From the NCBI RefSeq assembly GCF_022059845.1, contig NZ_CP091851.1, positions 5,380,684 to 5,444,683 on the forward strand: a stretch of 64,000 nt of DNA, written 5' to 3'. A model generated the notes under the pieces. The model worked only from the letters and a program-made list of their open reading frames with translations. It had not been told where the DNA came from and searched no databases. Shown here piece after piece: positions 24,924 through 32,830 of the stretch. Positions within the stretch are counted from its first letter, which is position 1. Every line of letters starts with the position of its first letter. This DNA is from Terrirubrum flagellatum (lineage in GTDB: Bacteria; Pseudomonadota; Alphaproteobacteria; Rhizobiales; Beijerinckiaceae). Made by a program: the position numbers and the translations under genes.

Positions 24924-25164
24924 AGGCGGCCAGATCGTCAGGGATGGCGCCCTCGCGGGCGAGGATCACCGCATCCTCATATTCGCCCAGCGCGGGATCG
25001 CCGGTGCGGCTGAACGCGATCGCCCCGCCAGCCGAGAGCGCGACGGCTTTCGCTCGAAAAATCGCGCCCGAGGGCGTTCGCGCCTCGATCGGATCGCCGG
25101 GAGTGAGCTGCCCATCGCTATCCGACTCGAAAGGGATCACGACGAAATAGGTGGCGCTGGCCAT
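24904..25164 (-). CDS. Small conserved-looking protein, first gene of LexA-box operon
   Basis: The 86-aa product reads MASATYFVVIPFESDSDGQL, then RAKAVALSAGGAIAFSRTGD and a tail with a DAVILAREGAIPDDL stretch. Short proteins with a THFVVQPF-like opening and a GVIAFSRTGDP core are familiar from rhizobial genomes and elements, without a known function. ATG at 25164 is preferred over 25170 because GGAG lies seven bases before it. A LexA-type box lies about 77 nt upstream, so DNA-damage induction is plausible. Confidence 0.6.
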   Translation of the reverse strand: MASATYFVVIPFESDSDGQLTPGDPIEARTPSGAIFRAKAVALSAGGAIAFSRTGDPALGEYEDAVILAREGAIPDDLAAYVSAGA

Positions 25165-25240
25165 GGTCATTCTCCGGCCGAAAGCGACGCCGCGCCCGGC
25201 GCTTCGGATGCGCCTGACCCGCCGCTCGCTGCTTGATGAT

Positions 25241-25255
25241 GTTCTTCTTATGTTC
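25241..25255. promoter_or_regulatory. LexA (SOS) box, GTTC-N7-GTTC
   Basis: GTTC TTCTTAT GTTC matches exactly the direct-repeat operator of alphaproteobacterial LexA. It lies upstream of the four-gene minus-strand series starting at 25164. The other side, toward 25384, has only the 3' end of a convergent-facing gene, so the box most likely serves the minus-strand operon. Confidence 0.7.
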
Positions 25256-25383
25256 TCGTTATAGGACGAGAGTCAAGCGCGCGATGGCGCCGTCAACAGG
25301 CGCGGGCTTCGCGTTTGCGCTGACTTCGCGGGTCCGGAAAATCGACTTGCAAGGGAATCCGCGCCGGGCGGCGCGAGCCGTTC

Positions 25384-26349
25384 CTACTCCTCGCCGGGGA
25401 GCAGCGGCGTGCCCCGCGTGTGGAAGGATTCGACCGTCTTCAGACCCCAGGCCTGCCCTTTCTTGCGCTCGCTTTCGGTCCAGATAATCGGCTTCCAGTC
25501 CGGCGCGAGCATCAGCCTTGCGCCTGCATTGGCGAGTTCGACGCGATTGCCGCCGGGCTCCCAGACATAAATGAAGAAGGTCTGCTGCACCGCGTGCTTG
25601 TGCGGGCCGGTCTCGATGAACACGCCATTTTCGAGGAAGACGTCGGCGGCGCGCAGAATCTCTTCACGGCTGTCGACGGCGTAGGTGACGTGATGGAACC
25701 GCGCGGGAATGCCGGTGTGATCACGCGTGAAGGCGATATCGTAGCTCTTGTTCGTCGTCGTGAGCCAGGCGCCTGCTTCGGTTCCGTTGTCGAGAACGAT
25801 CAGCTCGGTCGCGCGCATCGCAAGGTCGGTCTCGAGAAAGCGCCGCGTCTCTGCGACATCGACCACGAGAAGATTGAGATGATCGAGACGCCGCGCGTTG
25901 CAGCCGCGCGCGGGAAAGCGCATCGCCTGATTTTTCAGTGATGGCTTGAGTTCGGGCGGCGCCTCATACCAGCGCGTGTCGTAATAGAGTTCGAAGATAT
26001 GGCCGTCCGGACCATGGGCTCGATAGGCCGCGCCATGGCCGAGATCGCCATCCACCCAGCCGACGCCGCGCCCTGACTTTTCAAGCGCCGCGACCCTGCG
26101 CGCCAGCGCCTGCGGGCTCCAGGCGCGGAACGCGACATGACCCATGCCGGCCGCTTTCGACGCGGTCAGCTTCAGCGTGTGGAATTCATAATCGTCCCAA
26201 CCGCGGAGATAGACGCTGTCGCCTTCTCTTCCGCTTTCGGTCAGGCCGAGAACGTCGACGAAGAAGCGCAGGCTTTCCTCCGGCTTCGGCGTCAGCAGTT
26301 CGACATGAGCGAGGTGAGCGAGATCGTGACGAACTTCGGTCGGGTCCAT
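25384..26349 (-). CDS. Type I extradiol dioxygenase (catechol 2,3-dioxygenase-like)
   Basis: The 321-aa enzyme has two vicinal-oxygen-chelate modules and would open a catecholic ring next to the hydroxyls using Fe(II). The C-terminal module carries the likely metal ligands H157 (RRLDHLNLLV), H219 or H220 (FHHVTYAV) and E271 (GNRVELAN). The N-terminal module (HVELLTPKPEESLRFFVDVL) is structural. It is the last gene of the galD-galB-aldolase-DUF1932 operon. The substrate is unknown, and it is a different enzyme class from the LigAB pair encoded 7 kb away. Confidence 0.85.
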   Translation of the reverse strand: MDPTEVRHDLAHLAHVELLTPKPEESLRFFVDVLGLTESGREGDSVYLRGWDDYEFHTLKLTASKAAGMGHVAFRAWSPQALARRVAALEKSGRGVGWVDGDLGHGAAYRAHGPDGHIFELYYDTRWYEAPPELKPSLKNQAMRFPARGCNARRLDHLNLLVVDVAETRRFLETDLAMRATELIVLDNGTEAGAWLTTTNKSYDIAFTRDHTGIPARFHHVTYAVDSREEILRAADVFLENGVFIETGPHKHAVQQTFFIYVWEPGGNRVELANAGARLMLAPDWKPIIWTESERKKGQAWGLKTVESFHTRGTPLLPGEE

Positions 26350-26443
26350 TTTGGGCGTCGAGCTCTGTGCTTGCGGCGAATTAGCCGATGGCTTCGTTCA
26401 AAATAGCGGTTGGCTTTCGCCGCGCGTGGAGAAGATGCGGAAT

Positions 26444-27307
26444 TCAGGAGGCGGGCTGCGCTTCCGGCTTCGTCTGCGGTTGCGCGCCAGCGGCTTTCGC
26501 TTCGGCGGCGTGGCGCGCGTGGCGATCGGCGATGGCGGTCAACAGCGCGCCGTTGAATCCGTTCTCCTCCATCATCATCGCGGCCTCCCGCATCTCGGCG
26601 GCGCGGCGCACGCCATGCCGCGTCACGCGCGACGGCATTGTTGCAACGAGCTGCGCCCAGTCCATTCCGGGATAGGAGGCCGAGAGGCTCGCGAGCACGG
26701 CGGGAAGAACGCCTGTCGCCGCGCCTGCGAGCGACAGATCGACCATCAGGGCCTCCATGCCCTTGATGACGATGCTGCGGCACAGCTTCGTGGCGGACGC
26801 GACGCCGATCTCGCGGCTCGCAACCTTGATTTTCATGCCAAGCGGATTGAGCCGCGCCGCGATCTCTTCGGCGCGTTCGCCGCCGGCGAGAACGGGTGTC
26901 GCGATTCCTGTTCCCGCAACCGGCGCCATCACGGCGAATTCGACGAAGTTCGCTCCGCGCGAGGTCGCGGCCTCGGCGATCGTCGTCTTCGTAGCCGGCG
27001 ACACCGAGTTGAGATCGATATAGATCTGATCAGGGGCGAGATATTCAGTGGCGGCGCGCGCGGCTGATATGGCCGACTCCGCTGTGACGGCCGATATCAC
27101 GATGTCCGCGCCGCGAATGGCGTCCTGCAATGTCGCGCCAGCGCGGACGCCCGACGCTCGGGCGATATTAGCGAGCGATTCCCGCTTGCGCGCGTCCTCG
27201 AACAGGATGTCGTAGACGGCTATCGTCAAATCGGGCTTCGCTGCGAGCTCGCGTGCGAAGAGCTGGCCGACTTCGCCATATCCGATGAACGCGATCGCGA
27301 GACTCAT
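26444..27307 (-). CDS. NAD(P)-dependent oxidoreductase with DUF1932 C-terminal domain
   Basis: The 287-aa protein has an N-terminal Rossmann fold (IAFIGYGEVGQLFARELAAK) of the 6-phosphogluconate/3-hydroxyisobutyrate dehydrogenase superfamily. A middle segment has DLNSVSPATK and FVEFAVMAPV, and the C-terminal DUF1932 domain has KLCRSIVIKGMEALMVD. It sits between the CHA aldolase gene and the extradiol dioxygenase gene. Such genes recur in gallate and protocatechuate meta-cleavage clusters, but the exact oxidation is not established. Whether it replaces LigC, which belongs to another family, is open. Confidence 0.78.
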   Translation of the reverse strand: MSLAIAFIGYGEVGQLFARELAAKPDLTIAVYDILFEDARKRESLANIARASGVRAGATLQDAIRGADIVISAVTAESAISAARAATEYLAPDQIYIDLNSVSPATKTTIAEAATSRGANFVEFAVMAPVAGTGIATPVLAGGERAEEIAARLNPLGMKIKVASREIGVASATKLCRSIVIKGMEALMVDLSLAGAATGVLPAVLASLSASYPGMDWAQLVATMPSRVTRHGVRRAAEMREAAMMMEENGFNGALLTAIADRHARHAAEAKAAGAQPQTKPEAQPAS

Positions 27308-27334
27308 GAGCCGGTGTTCCTCACGCCACGCGCC

Positions 27335-28027
27335 TCACTCCTCGCCTTCATAGTCGACATAGACGAGGCCGGCCTTGGCGAGCGGCTCGCGCATCTTGTA
27401 GAGATCGAGCCCGAGCACACCGGAAGCGAGTTGGGCGCGTTTGTCCGCCTCGTTGGCGACGCGCGCTTCTCCCGCAGACGCGATCGCGGCGGCTTCCTTG
27501 CGCGGCGCGACGAACACGCCGTCATCATCGGCGACGACCACATCGCCGGGCTTCACCAGCGCGCCCGCGCAGACGACCGGAATGTTCACCGCTCCCGGCG
27601 TCGCCTTCACCGTGCCCTTCGCCGAAATGGCGCGCGACCATACGGGAAAGCGCATCTCGCTGAGGCTCTTCACGTCGCGCACGCCGGCGTCGATCACGAG
27701 GCCGACGACTCCGCGCGCCATCAGCGATGTCGCCAGCAGATCACCGAACATGCCGTCGCTGTTGTCGGCGGTGACGCCGACCACGAGAATGTCGCCGGGC
27801 TTGCACTGTTCGACGGCGACATGGAGCATCCAGTTGTCGCCCGGTTGCGCCAGCACGGTGACGGCGTTGCCGGCGACCTGCGCGCCGGCCCAGGCCGGGC
27901 GCATATAGGTCTTCATCAGGCCGGACCGGCCTGCGGCCTCATGCGCGGTTGCGACGCCGAGTTCGGCGAGGCGTTTGACGATTGTTGCGTCAGAGCGCGG
28001 CGGATTGCGGACGACGACCGGCTTCAT
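27335..28027 (-). CDS. ligK: 4-carboxy-4-hydroxy-2-oxoadipate aldolase / oxaloacetate decarboxylase
   Basis: The 230-aa RraA-fold class II aldolase splits CHA into pyruvate and oxaloacetate, the last step of gallate/protocatechuate meta-cleavage. It has [12 protein letters not shown], a [20 protein letters not shown] segment and the active-site [12 protein letters not shown] with R117 and D118, the arginine and metal-binding aspartate of LigK/GalC enzymes. The last four bases of galB and its first codon overlap (ATGA). The context with galB and galD makes the CHA aldolase role much more likely than the ribonuclease-regulator role of RraA. Confidence 0.9.
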   Translation of the reverse strand: MKPVVVRNPPRSDATIVKRLAELGVATAHEAAGRSGLMKTYMRPAWAGAQVAGNAVTVLAQPGDNWMLHVAVEQCKPGDILVVGVTADNSDGMFGDLLATSLMARGVVGLVIDAGVRDVKSLSEMRFPVWSRAISAKGTVKATPGAVNIPVVCAGALVKPGDVVVADDDGVFVAPRKEAAAIASAGEARVANEADKRAQLASGVLGLDLYKMREPLAKAGLVYVDYEGEE

Positions 28028-28746
28028 GCGAGCTCCTCGACGATTTGCGGGAAGATGCGCTGATAGGCTTCGCCATAGATCATCGCCTTGCCCGAATTGC
28101 GGCCGCCCTGCATGCCGCGGTTGAGCGCGACGCGCGTGTAATATTCCCAGAGGTGCTTCTGCGCGGCCAAAATCTCGAACGTCTTGCGCTTCGTCTCCCA
28201 GACCTCATCGATGTTGATGATGACGTTCGGCTTGTAGTCGCACTGCTCGGGCTGATGCGGCTCGAACAGGAAGACAGGCGCCGCCGCATAGGCGCGGGAC
28301 GGATCGGGCTTGTGACCGGCGGCCTGCGCGATGATCCGCGCCTCCTGCGCGAAACGCGTCGCCTCGGGATGGTCGACATTGTAGGGATCGGCGAGTGAAT
28401 GCGTCAGCACGAAGGAGGGCTGAAGTTCGCGATAAATGTCGATAAGGCGATCGAGCATGTCAGGCGTCGTGCGCAGGGGATAGTCGCCGGCGTCGAAGAA
28501 TTCGATCTCGGCGCCAAGCGAGGCGGCAGCGCGCTCCGCCTCATCACGACGCTGCGCCTTCACCTCTGCAAGCGAAACGCCCTCCTTCTTCCACGCCCAC
28601 TGGCTTTCGCCGCGCTCGCCGAAAGCGAGACAGACGATCTTCATGCGATAGCCCTTGCGCGCATGCAGCGCGATCGCGCCGCCCGCCCGCCAGACGAAAT
28701 CGCCGGGATGCGCCGCAACGACGAGACCGCTTTTTGCTGACGTCAT
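28024..28746 (-). CDS. galB: 4-oxalomesaconate hydratase, PIG-L type
   Basis: The 240-aa protein belongs to the PIG-L/LmbE zinc enzyme family. It has the N-terminal metal motif [13 protein letters not shown] (H13, D16), then [10 protein letters not shown] and the [15 protein letters not shown] histidine region. In Pseudomonas putida, GalB of this family hydrates 4-oxalomesaconate to CHA. It lies between galD and the aldolase gene, the exact pathway order, which supports GalB over a generic deacetylase. It is unrelated to LigJ, the amidohydrolase-type hydratase. Confidence 0.85.
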   Translation of the reverse strand: MTSAKSGLVVAAHPGDFVWRAGGAIALHARKGYRMKIVCLAFGERGESQWAWKKEGVSLAEVKAQRRDEAERAAASLGAEIEFFDAGDYPLRTTPDMLDRLIDIYRELQPSFVLTHSLADPYNVDHPEATRFAQEARIIAQAAGHKPDPSRAYAAAPVFLFEPHQPEQCDYKPNVIINIDEVWETKRKTFEILAAQKHLWEYYTRVALNRGMQGGRNSGKAMIYGEAYQRIFPQIVEELA

Positions 28747-28769
28747 GCTGTCCTCTGATTGATTAGGTT

Positions 28770-29855
28770 TCAGGCCGCGGCGCGGCTGCTCTGGCTGAGC
28801 GCAAGATCCTCGCGCGCGAAGGCGGTTCCCTCGAACAGGAGCCGCGCCGTTCGCAACAGCCCGGCGCGTTCAATCACCGGATTCTCCGTGTCGCCGCCAA
28901 CGGTGATCAGCACGCTGAATTCGCCAGTGGGATGTTCGATCGAGAGCTGCTTTTCGCGTCCTTCGGGGATGCGCGCGACCTTGGCGGCGGGAGAGCCCGG
29001 CAGCACGCAGGCGGTCGCGACTGTGACCGCGGCGAAGACGCCGATCGAGGCGTGGCATTCGTGCGGGATGAAGCTGCGCGTGCAGATATGTCCGCCGGCT
29101 GACGATGGCGCCACGAGCGCCATCTTCGGCACGACTTTCTTCGACACGTCGCCAAGCCCCATGAGACGACCTGCTTCGAGCCTGATCTCTTCGAGCCGCG
29201 CCTTCAGCTCCACATCCTTGTCGAGACTATCGCGCGGTTCGTAGCCGGTGCGCCCCACCGACGACGCGGCGAGGATCACGACTGGCATGCCGTTATCAAT
29301 CAAGGTTGCATCGACGCCGGCGACGCGATCGACGGCGCGCCCGGTCGGCAGCAGAGAGCCGCAGACCGAGCCTTCCGCATCCATGAAGGTGATTGAGATC
29401 GGCGCCGCGCCGCCCGGCACGCCGTCGATGCGCGCCTCGCCGCCATAACGCACCTGTCCATCGGGCGTCTCGATATCGAGTTCGGCGATCGTGCCGGTGT
29501 TGATCGTCTTCACGCGCACGCGCGTCACCGGACCGCTTGCAGTGACAAGGCCGCGCTCGATCGCGAAGGGACCGACGCCGGCGAGAATGTTGCCGCAATT
29601 CGGCGTGTAGTCGATGCGCGCCTCGTTCAGCAGCACCTGGCCGAACAGGAAATCGACGCCGCCTCCCGGCTCCTGCGATGGCGAGACGATCGCGATCTTG
29701 CTGGTCAGCGGATGGGCGCCGCCAAGGCCATCGATCTGGCGACTGTCGGGTGAGCCCATGATCGAGAGAATGAGCGCATCACGCGCCGCCGGATCGGTCG
29801 GCAGATCGCGAGCGAGAAAGTAAGCGCCCTTGGACGTTCCGCCCCGGAGCACCAT
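28770..29855 (-). CDS. galD: 4-oxalomesaconate tautomerase, PrpF family
   Basis: The 361-aa isomerase has the family opening RGGTSKGAYFLARDLP, GLGGAHPLTSKIAIV, NCGNILAGVGPFAIE and SIGVFAAVTVATACVLPG, and would convert between the tautomers of 4-oxalomesaconate before hydration by GalB. The annotated ATG at 29855 has no ribosome site. In frame, seven codons upstream, ATT at 29876 follows GGGAGA by six bases and gives IQPRIPC, which matches the normal family N-terminus. The true start may therefore be a rare ATT. It is the first gene of the minus-strand aromatic operon. Confidence 0.88.
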   Translation of the reverse strand: MVLRGGTSKGAYFLARDLPTDPAARDALILSIMGSPDSRQIDGLGGAHPLTSKIAIVSPSQEPGGGVDFLFGQVLLNEARIDYTPNCGNILAGVGPFAIERGLVTASGPVTRVRVKTINTGTIAELDIETPDGQVRYGGEARIDGVPGGAAPISITFMDAEGSVCGSLLPTGRAVDRVAGVDATLIDNGMPVVILAASSVGRTGYEPRDSLDKDVELKARLEEIRLEAGRLMGLGDVSKKVVPKMALVAPSSAGGHICTRSFIPHECHASIGVFAAVTVATACVLPGSPAAKVARIPEGREKQLSIEHPTGEFSVLITVGGDTENPVIERAGLLRTARLLFEGTAFAREDLALSQSSRAAA

Positions 29856-30012
29856 GCAGGGTATGCGCGGCTGAATGGCGGGTCTCCCGATCCTGACGCG
29901 AGCAAAGCGTTTTGGCTTCCGCCTGACGATGCAGCAAATGCTTTGTTTGGCAAGTTTGATGCAGGAAATTCAGGAATCGGCGGCCGGCCCGGAGGCCGAC
30001 CGCTCTAACCCT

Positions 30013-31188
30013 TCAATCCTTCCAAGGGTCAACTTCGTTTGCGCCGGCCATGACGACGCCAAACGGCCTCAACTGGTGAACGATCTCGATCGTTCCGCTG
30101 TGCGCCGCGAGCACGCCAGGCAACCGCCGATAGGCTTGCGGAGCCTCGTCGACGTCGCCGCCGATGAGACGCACGCCTCGCTCGCTGATCCATGCGCGCC
30201 ATTCGTCATGACGCACGCGTCCTGGCTGCCGGATTTTCTTTCCCGCCTCGTTCTTCACGAACCGACCTTTGGCGTCGGCGCGCGACATCACGCGGCCTGC
30301 CCCATGGATCGTCGAATAGAGCGCAGTCCGCGACTCCTCGTTGTCGACGCCGCGGAGGATCACCGCATTGTCGCCCATGGAGCCGCCGACGAACCCGTAC
30401 TGCCCCGGGAACGCTGGAGTCGCGCCCTTGCGGACGACCCACATATCGACGCCGCCATGGTTCTCCCGCCAGCAATAGTTGTGATGGTTGTGAACCGAGA
30501 AAGTGACCGAGCCTCCAATGATGCTCCGCACCTTCTCGACCACCCACTCACGACCGGCATAAGCGTAGAGACCGCCGAGTTCGATTCCGGCGAGATAACC
30601 TCGACCGAGATCGCTTTCGGCTTCGACCAGCGCGGGCGGAACTTCCATTCCATCCCTGGCGCCGGCCATGGCGAGATACTTCGACGTGGTCTTGTGACCG
30701 AGCCCGCGTGAACCGAAGTGGACTCCGATCCAGGTAAAGCCTTCTTCGTCCTCGAAGAGATCGACATAGTGGTTTCCACCGCCAACCGTGCCGAGCGACG
30801 ATCGCGCAAGTGGCTTCCGTTCTTCGACGTCGGCCGCCTTCCACAGATCGCTTTCAAAGAGCGCGTGATCGACACGCTCTGCATTTTTTCGACCCATGCC
30901 GAAGCTCACGGACTTCGAAATGTCTTGCAAGATCGTATCGACGCGACCTGCAATATCTTCAGCGCGCGTGTCGAGACGAACAGCCATGTTGCCGCACGCG
31001 ATGTCGAAGCCGACGCCGCTGATCGAGATGTGATTGGTATATCCGACGACCCCGCCAATCGGGTGCGCGTAACCGAGATGTCCGTCAGCGCACAGAACGC
31101 CGCCGGCTGCGCTGCCCGCCGCCATGCAGCGATCCATCTGCGCCAGCGTCTTCTCGTCGTGCTCGCCGTAGATCTTGAAATCCGTCAT
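30013..31188 (-). CDS. rtcB: RtcB-family RNA ligase
   Basis: The 391-aa GTP-dependent ligase joins 2',3'-cyclic phosphate or 3'-phosphate ends to 5'-OH ends of RNA. Metal and active-site motifs are visible: GVGFDIACGN (D62, C65), GGGNHYVDLF (H140), GVHFGSRGLGH (H157), SVHNHHNY and the guanylylated histidine in STIHGAGR (H295). It is slightly shorter than the Escherichia coli enzyme. A co-oriented tRNA gene ends 21 nt upstream of the ATG, so both are probably on one transcript. No RtcA, RtcR or archease gene is seen in the window. Confidence 0.93.
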   Translation of the reverse strand: MTDFKIYGEHDEKTLAQMDRCMAAGSAAGGVLCADGHLGYAHPIGGVVGYTNHISISGVGFDIACGNMAVRLDTRAEDIAGRVDTILQDISKSVSFGMGRKNAERVDHALFESDLWKAADVEERKPLARSSLGTVGGGNHYVDLFEDEEGFTWIGVHFGSRGLGHKTTSKYLAMAGARDGMEVPPALVEAESDLGRGYLAGIELGGLYAYAGREWVVEKVRSIIGGSVTFSVHNHHNYCWRENHGGVDMWVVRKGATPAFPGQYGFVGGSMGDNAVILRGVDNEESRTALYSTIHGAGRVMSRADAKGRFVKNEAGKKIRQPGRVRHDEWRAWISERGVRLIGGDVDEAPQAYRRLPGVLAAHSGTIEIVHQLRPFGVVMAGANEVDPWKD

Positions 31189-31209
31189 CGAACTTACTCC
31201 AATACAAAT

Positions 31210-31288
31210 TGGTCAGCGCGGCAGGATTCGAACCTGCGATCTCCTGATTCCAAGTCAGGCAGGGACGACCAGACTCCCCCACGCGCTG
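31210..31288 (-). tRNA. tRNA-Pro-like (anticodon TGG), leader of rtcB
   Basis: A full cloverleaf forms: acceptor CAGCGCG/CGCGCTG, a 4-bp D-stem with an enlarged loop retaining GG, anticodon stem CCTGA/TCAGG with loop CTTGGAA, a T-arm GCAGG/CCTGC with loop TTCGAAT, discriminator A and an encoded CCA. The anticodon TGG, C1-G72, A73 and a possible G15-C48 pair agree with prolyl-tRNA identity. Base 37 is A, whereas prolyl tRNAs normally have G37. It is co-oriented with and 21 nt from rtcB. It may be a true tRNA-Pro, a divergent extra copy or a tRNA-like substrate of RtcB. Confidence 0.85.
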
Positions 31289-31748
31289 TCAGGTGAAAAG
31301 CTGTGACCGCGCCATTCGCGAATAACGCGCAAAAGATTGCGCTTCGCGTCTTGCGAGATCGATTTTGTTTGAGGTTGAGCGGCGCTATCTGCTCTCCGGC
31401 CACAAGGCGGAGAGCGATAAGCCCGCCGCCGGTTATTTGTTCGGAATCAGCCGACTATTCGGCATTGCAAGGCGCAATGCCGCGCCGGGATAGACGCCGT
31501 TCACACGCGCAAGAGCGCACACGCACGGTCGAGCTAACGACCGTATGGCGCAGAGCGCGTAGCTGGCGTTTGATGCGATAGCGCGCATCGGTTCCTCGGC
31601 GAATTCCGCAGCCTTAAAGGCAGTCAGATTTAGGGCGCGGCTTTTCTCAGATTTCCGCTACGTCGTCAATCGAGATTTGCGCTTCGCGAACGGATTTCCA
31701 TCAGCGACGCGCGCGTGATCGCGGAAAGCATGTTGATCCGCGCGTCCT
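31289..31748. other. Intergenic region without recognised gene
   Basis: About 460 nt lie between the tRNA-Pro 5' end and the LysR gene terminator. Short reading frames here have no family resemblance and no good ribosome sites. It must contain the promoter for the tRNA-rtcB unit on the minus strand, but I cannot assign -35/-10 boxes with confidence. Confidence 0.6.
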
Positions 31749-31779
31749 AAAAAAGCTGATTGAGGCTTCTTTTTCAGCT
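31749..31779 (-). terminator. Intrinsic terminator of the LysR gene
   Basis: On the minus strand, the arms AGCTGA and TCAGCT are followed directly by a run of six T. The stem starts within the stop codon region of the LysR reading frame. A 6-bp stem with a 14-nt loop is weak, but the U-tract is good. Confidence 0.5.
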
Positions 31780-32694
31780 CGCAGCAAGACCCAACTCGTT
31801 CGCCGGCGTCGCGAAAGCGCGGACGACGAAGCGGCGAAGCTCGTCGCCGAGCGGCGACAGCGGCGAGCTGCGTTTGGAGACGATGCCGATCTGGCGAACG
31901 ACGCCGGGATTGCGGAGGGCGATCGCTTTCAGTCCCGCAAGCTTGAACGAGTCCAGCGCAAGCTCAGGCACCACGGTCATCGCGAGGCCGGCTCTCACGA
32001 ACGCGACCGCAGTTCCGATATGCTGCACCTCATAGGCCCAGTTGAGATTTTCGCGCCGGCTGCCCAGCGCATCGTCAATCATCATGCGGTTGCCGGTATG
32101 CGGGCTGACGCGCACGAGCGGCGAGTCCTCGATGTCAGTCCAGCTTACCGACGCCTGCGCGGCCAGTGGATGGTCATCCTGGCAGACGAGCACAAATGGT
32201 TCGCGCGCCAACAGTTCGATATCGAAATCCCAACGATGCGCCGCGACCAGCGTGATTCCGAATTCAATTGCGCCTGTATCGACATGCTCGGCGATCTCGG
32301 TGGCGGAATTGTCGTAGACCCTGACATTCACGTCGGGATGAGCATTGCGGAAGGCGCGCAGCGCAGCGGGCAGCCGGCCGGCGGCGATGGTCGGCAGGCA
32401 GCCGATCGCGATGCGCTGCTGTCTCACATTGCCGCCCTGACGGAGCTCCAGCAGGGAGGCGCCAAGTCCATCGATCATGTCGCGGACCTTGGGCAGCAAT
32501 TCGAGACCGGCCGGCGTCAGCGACACTTCCCGCGTCGTGCGCGAAAGCAGCCGCACGCCAAGATCATCCTCGAGCTTGCGGATGCGATGGCTGAGCGCGG
32601 TCTGGGACAGATTCAGGTGAGCGGCGGCCTGCTGGAAGCTGCCGCGTTGGGCGATGGCGAGGAAAGCCTGAAGGCCGAGAAAGTCGATTCGCAT
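31774..32694 (-). CDS. LysR-family transcriptional regulator
   Basis: The product of about 306 aa has an N-terminal winged helix (FLGLQAFLAIAQRGSFQQAA, LSQTALSHRIRKLEDDLGVR) and a C-terminal effector-binding domain (RIAIGCLPTIAAGRLP onward). ATG at 32694 gives the usual short lead before the helix; an upstream ATG at 32739 adds 15 residues. It is divergent from the hydrolase-LigA/ligB operon with a 136-nt spacer, so it is the prime candidate activator of ring cleavage, presumably sensing an aromatic acid or a meta-cleavage product. Confidence 0.9.
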   Translation of the reverse strand: MRIDFLGLQAFLAIAQRGSFQQAAAHLNLSQTALSHRIRKLEDDLGVRLLSRTTREVSLTPAGLELLPKVRDMIDGLGASLLELRQGGNVRQQRIAIGCLPTIAAGRLPAALRAFRNAHPDVNVRVYDNSATEIAEHVDTGAIEFGITLVAAHRWDFDIELLAREPFVLVCQDDHPLAAQASVSWTDIEDSPLVRVSPHTGNRMMIDDALGSRRENLNWAYEVQHIGTAVAFVRAGLAMTVVPELALDSFKLAGLKAIALRNPGVVRQIGIVSKRSSPLSPLGDELRRFVVRAFATPANELGLAAS

Positions 32695-32830
32695 GATGGA
32701 TAGGCTTCTGGACTGCGCAAGGCGCGCTTGATCATGCAACTAATTCATGAAAGGCGCCAAATAAACCATTTGCTTCACTTTTGGCCTTTCCCGCATCTCT
32801 CGCGCGAGTTTCAGGATTGGGACGCGCCTC

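Noticed and set aside
26292..26783. 163-aa minus-strand frame over the gap between the dioxygenase and DUF1932 genes
   Set aside because: It mostly overlaps DUF1932 coding sequence in another frame and has no domain resemblance.
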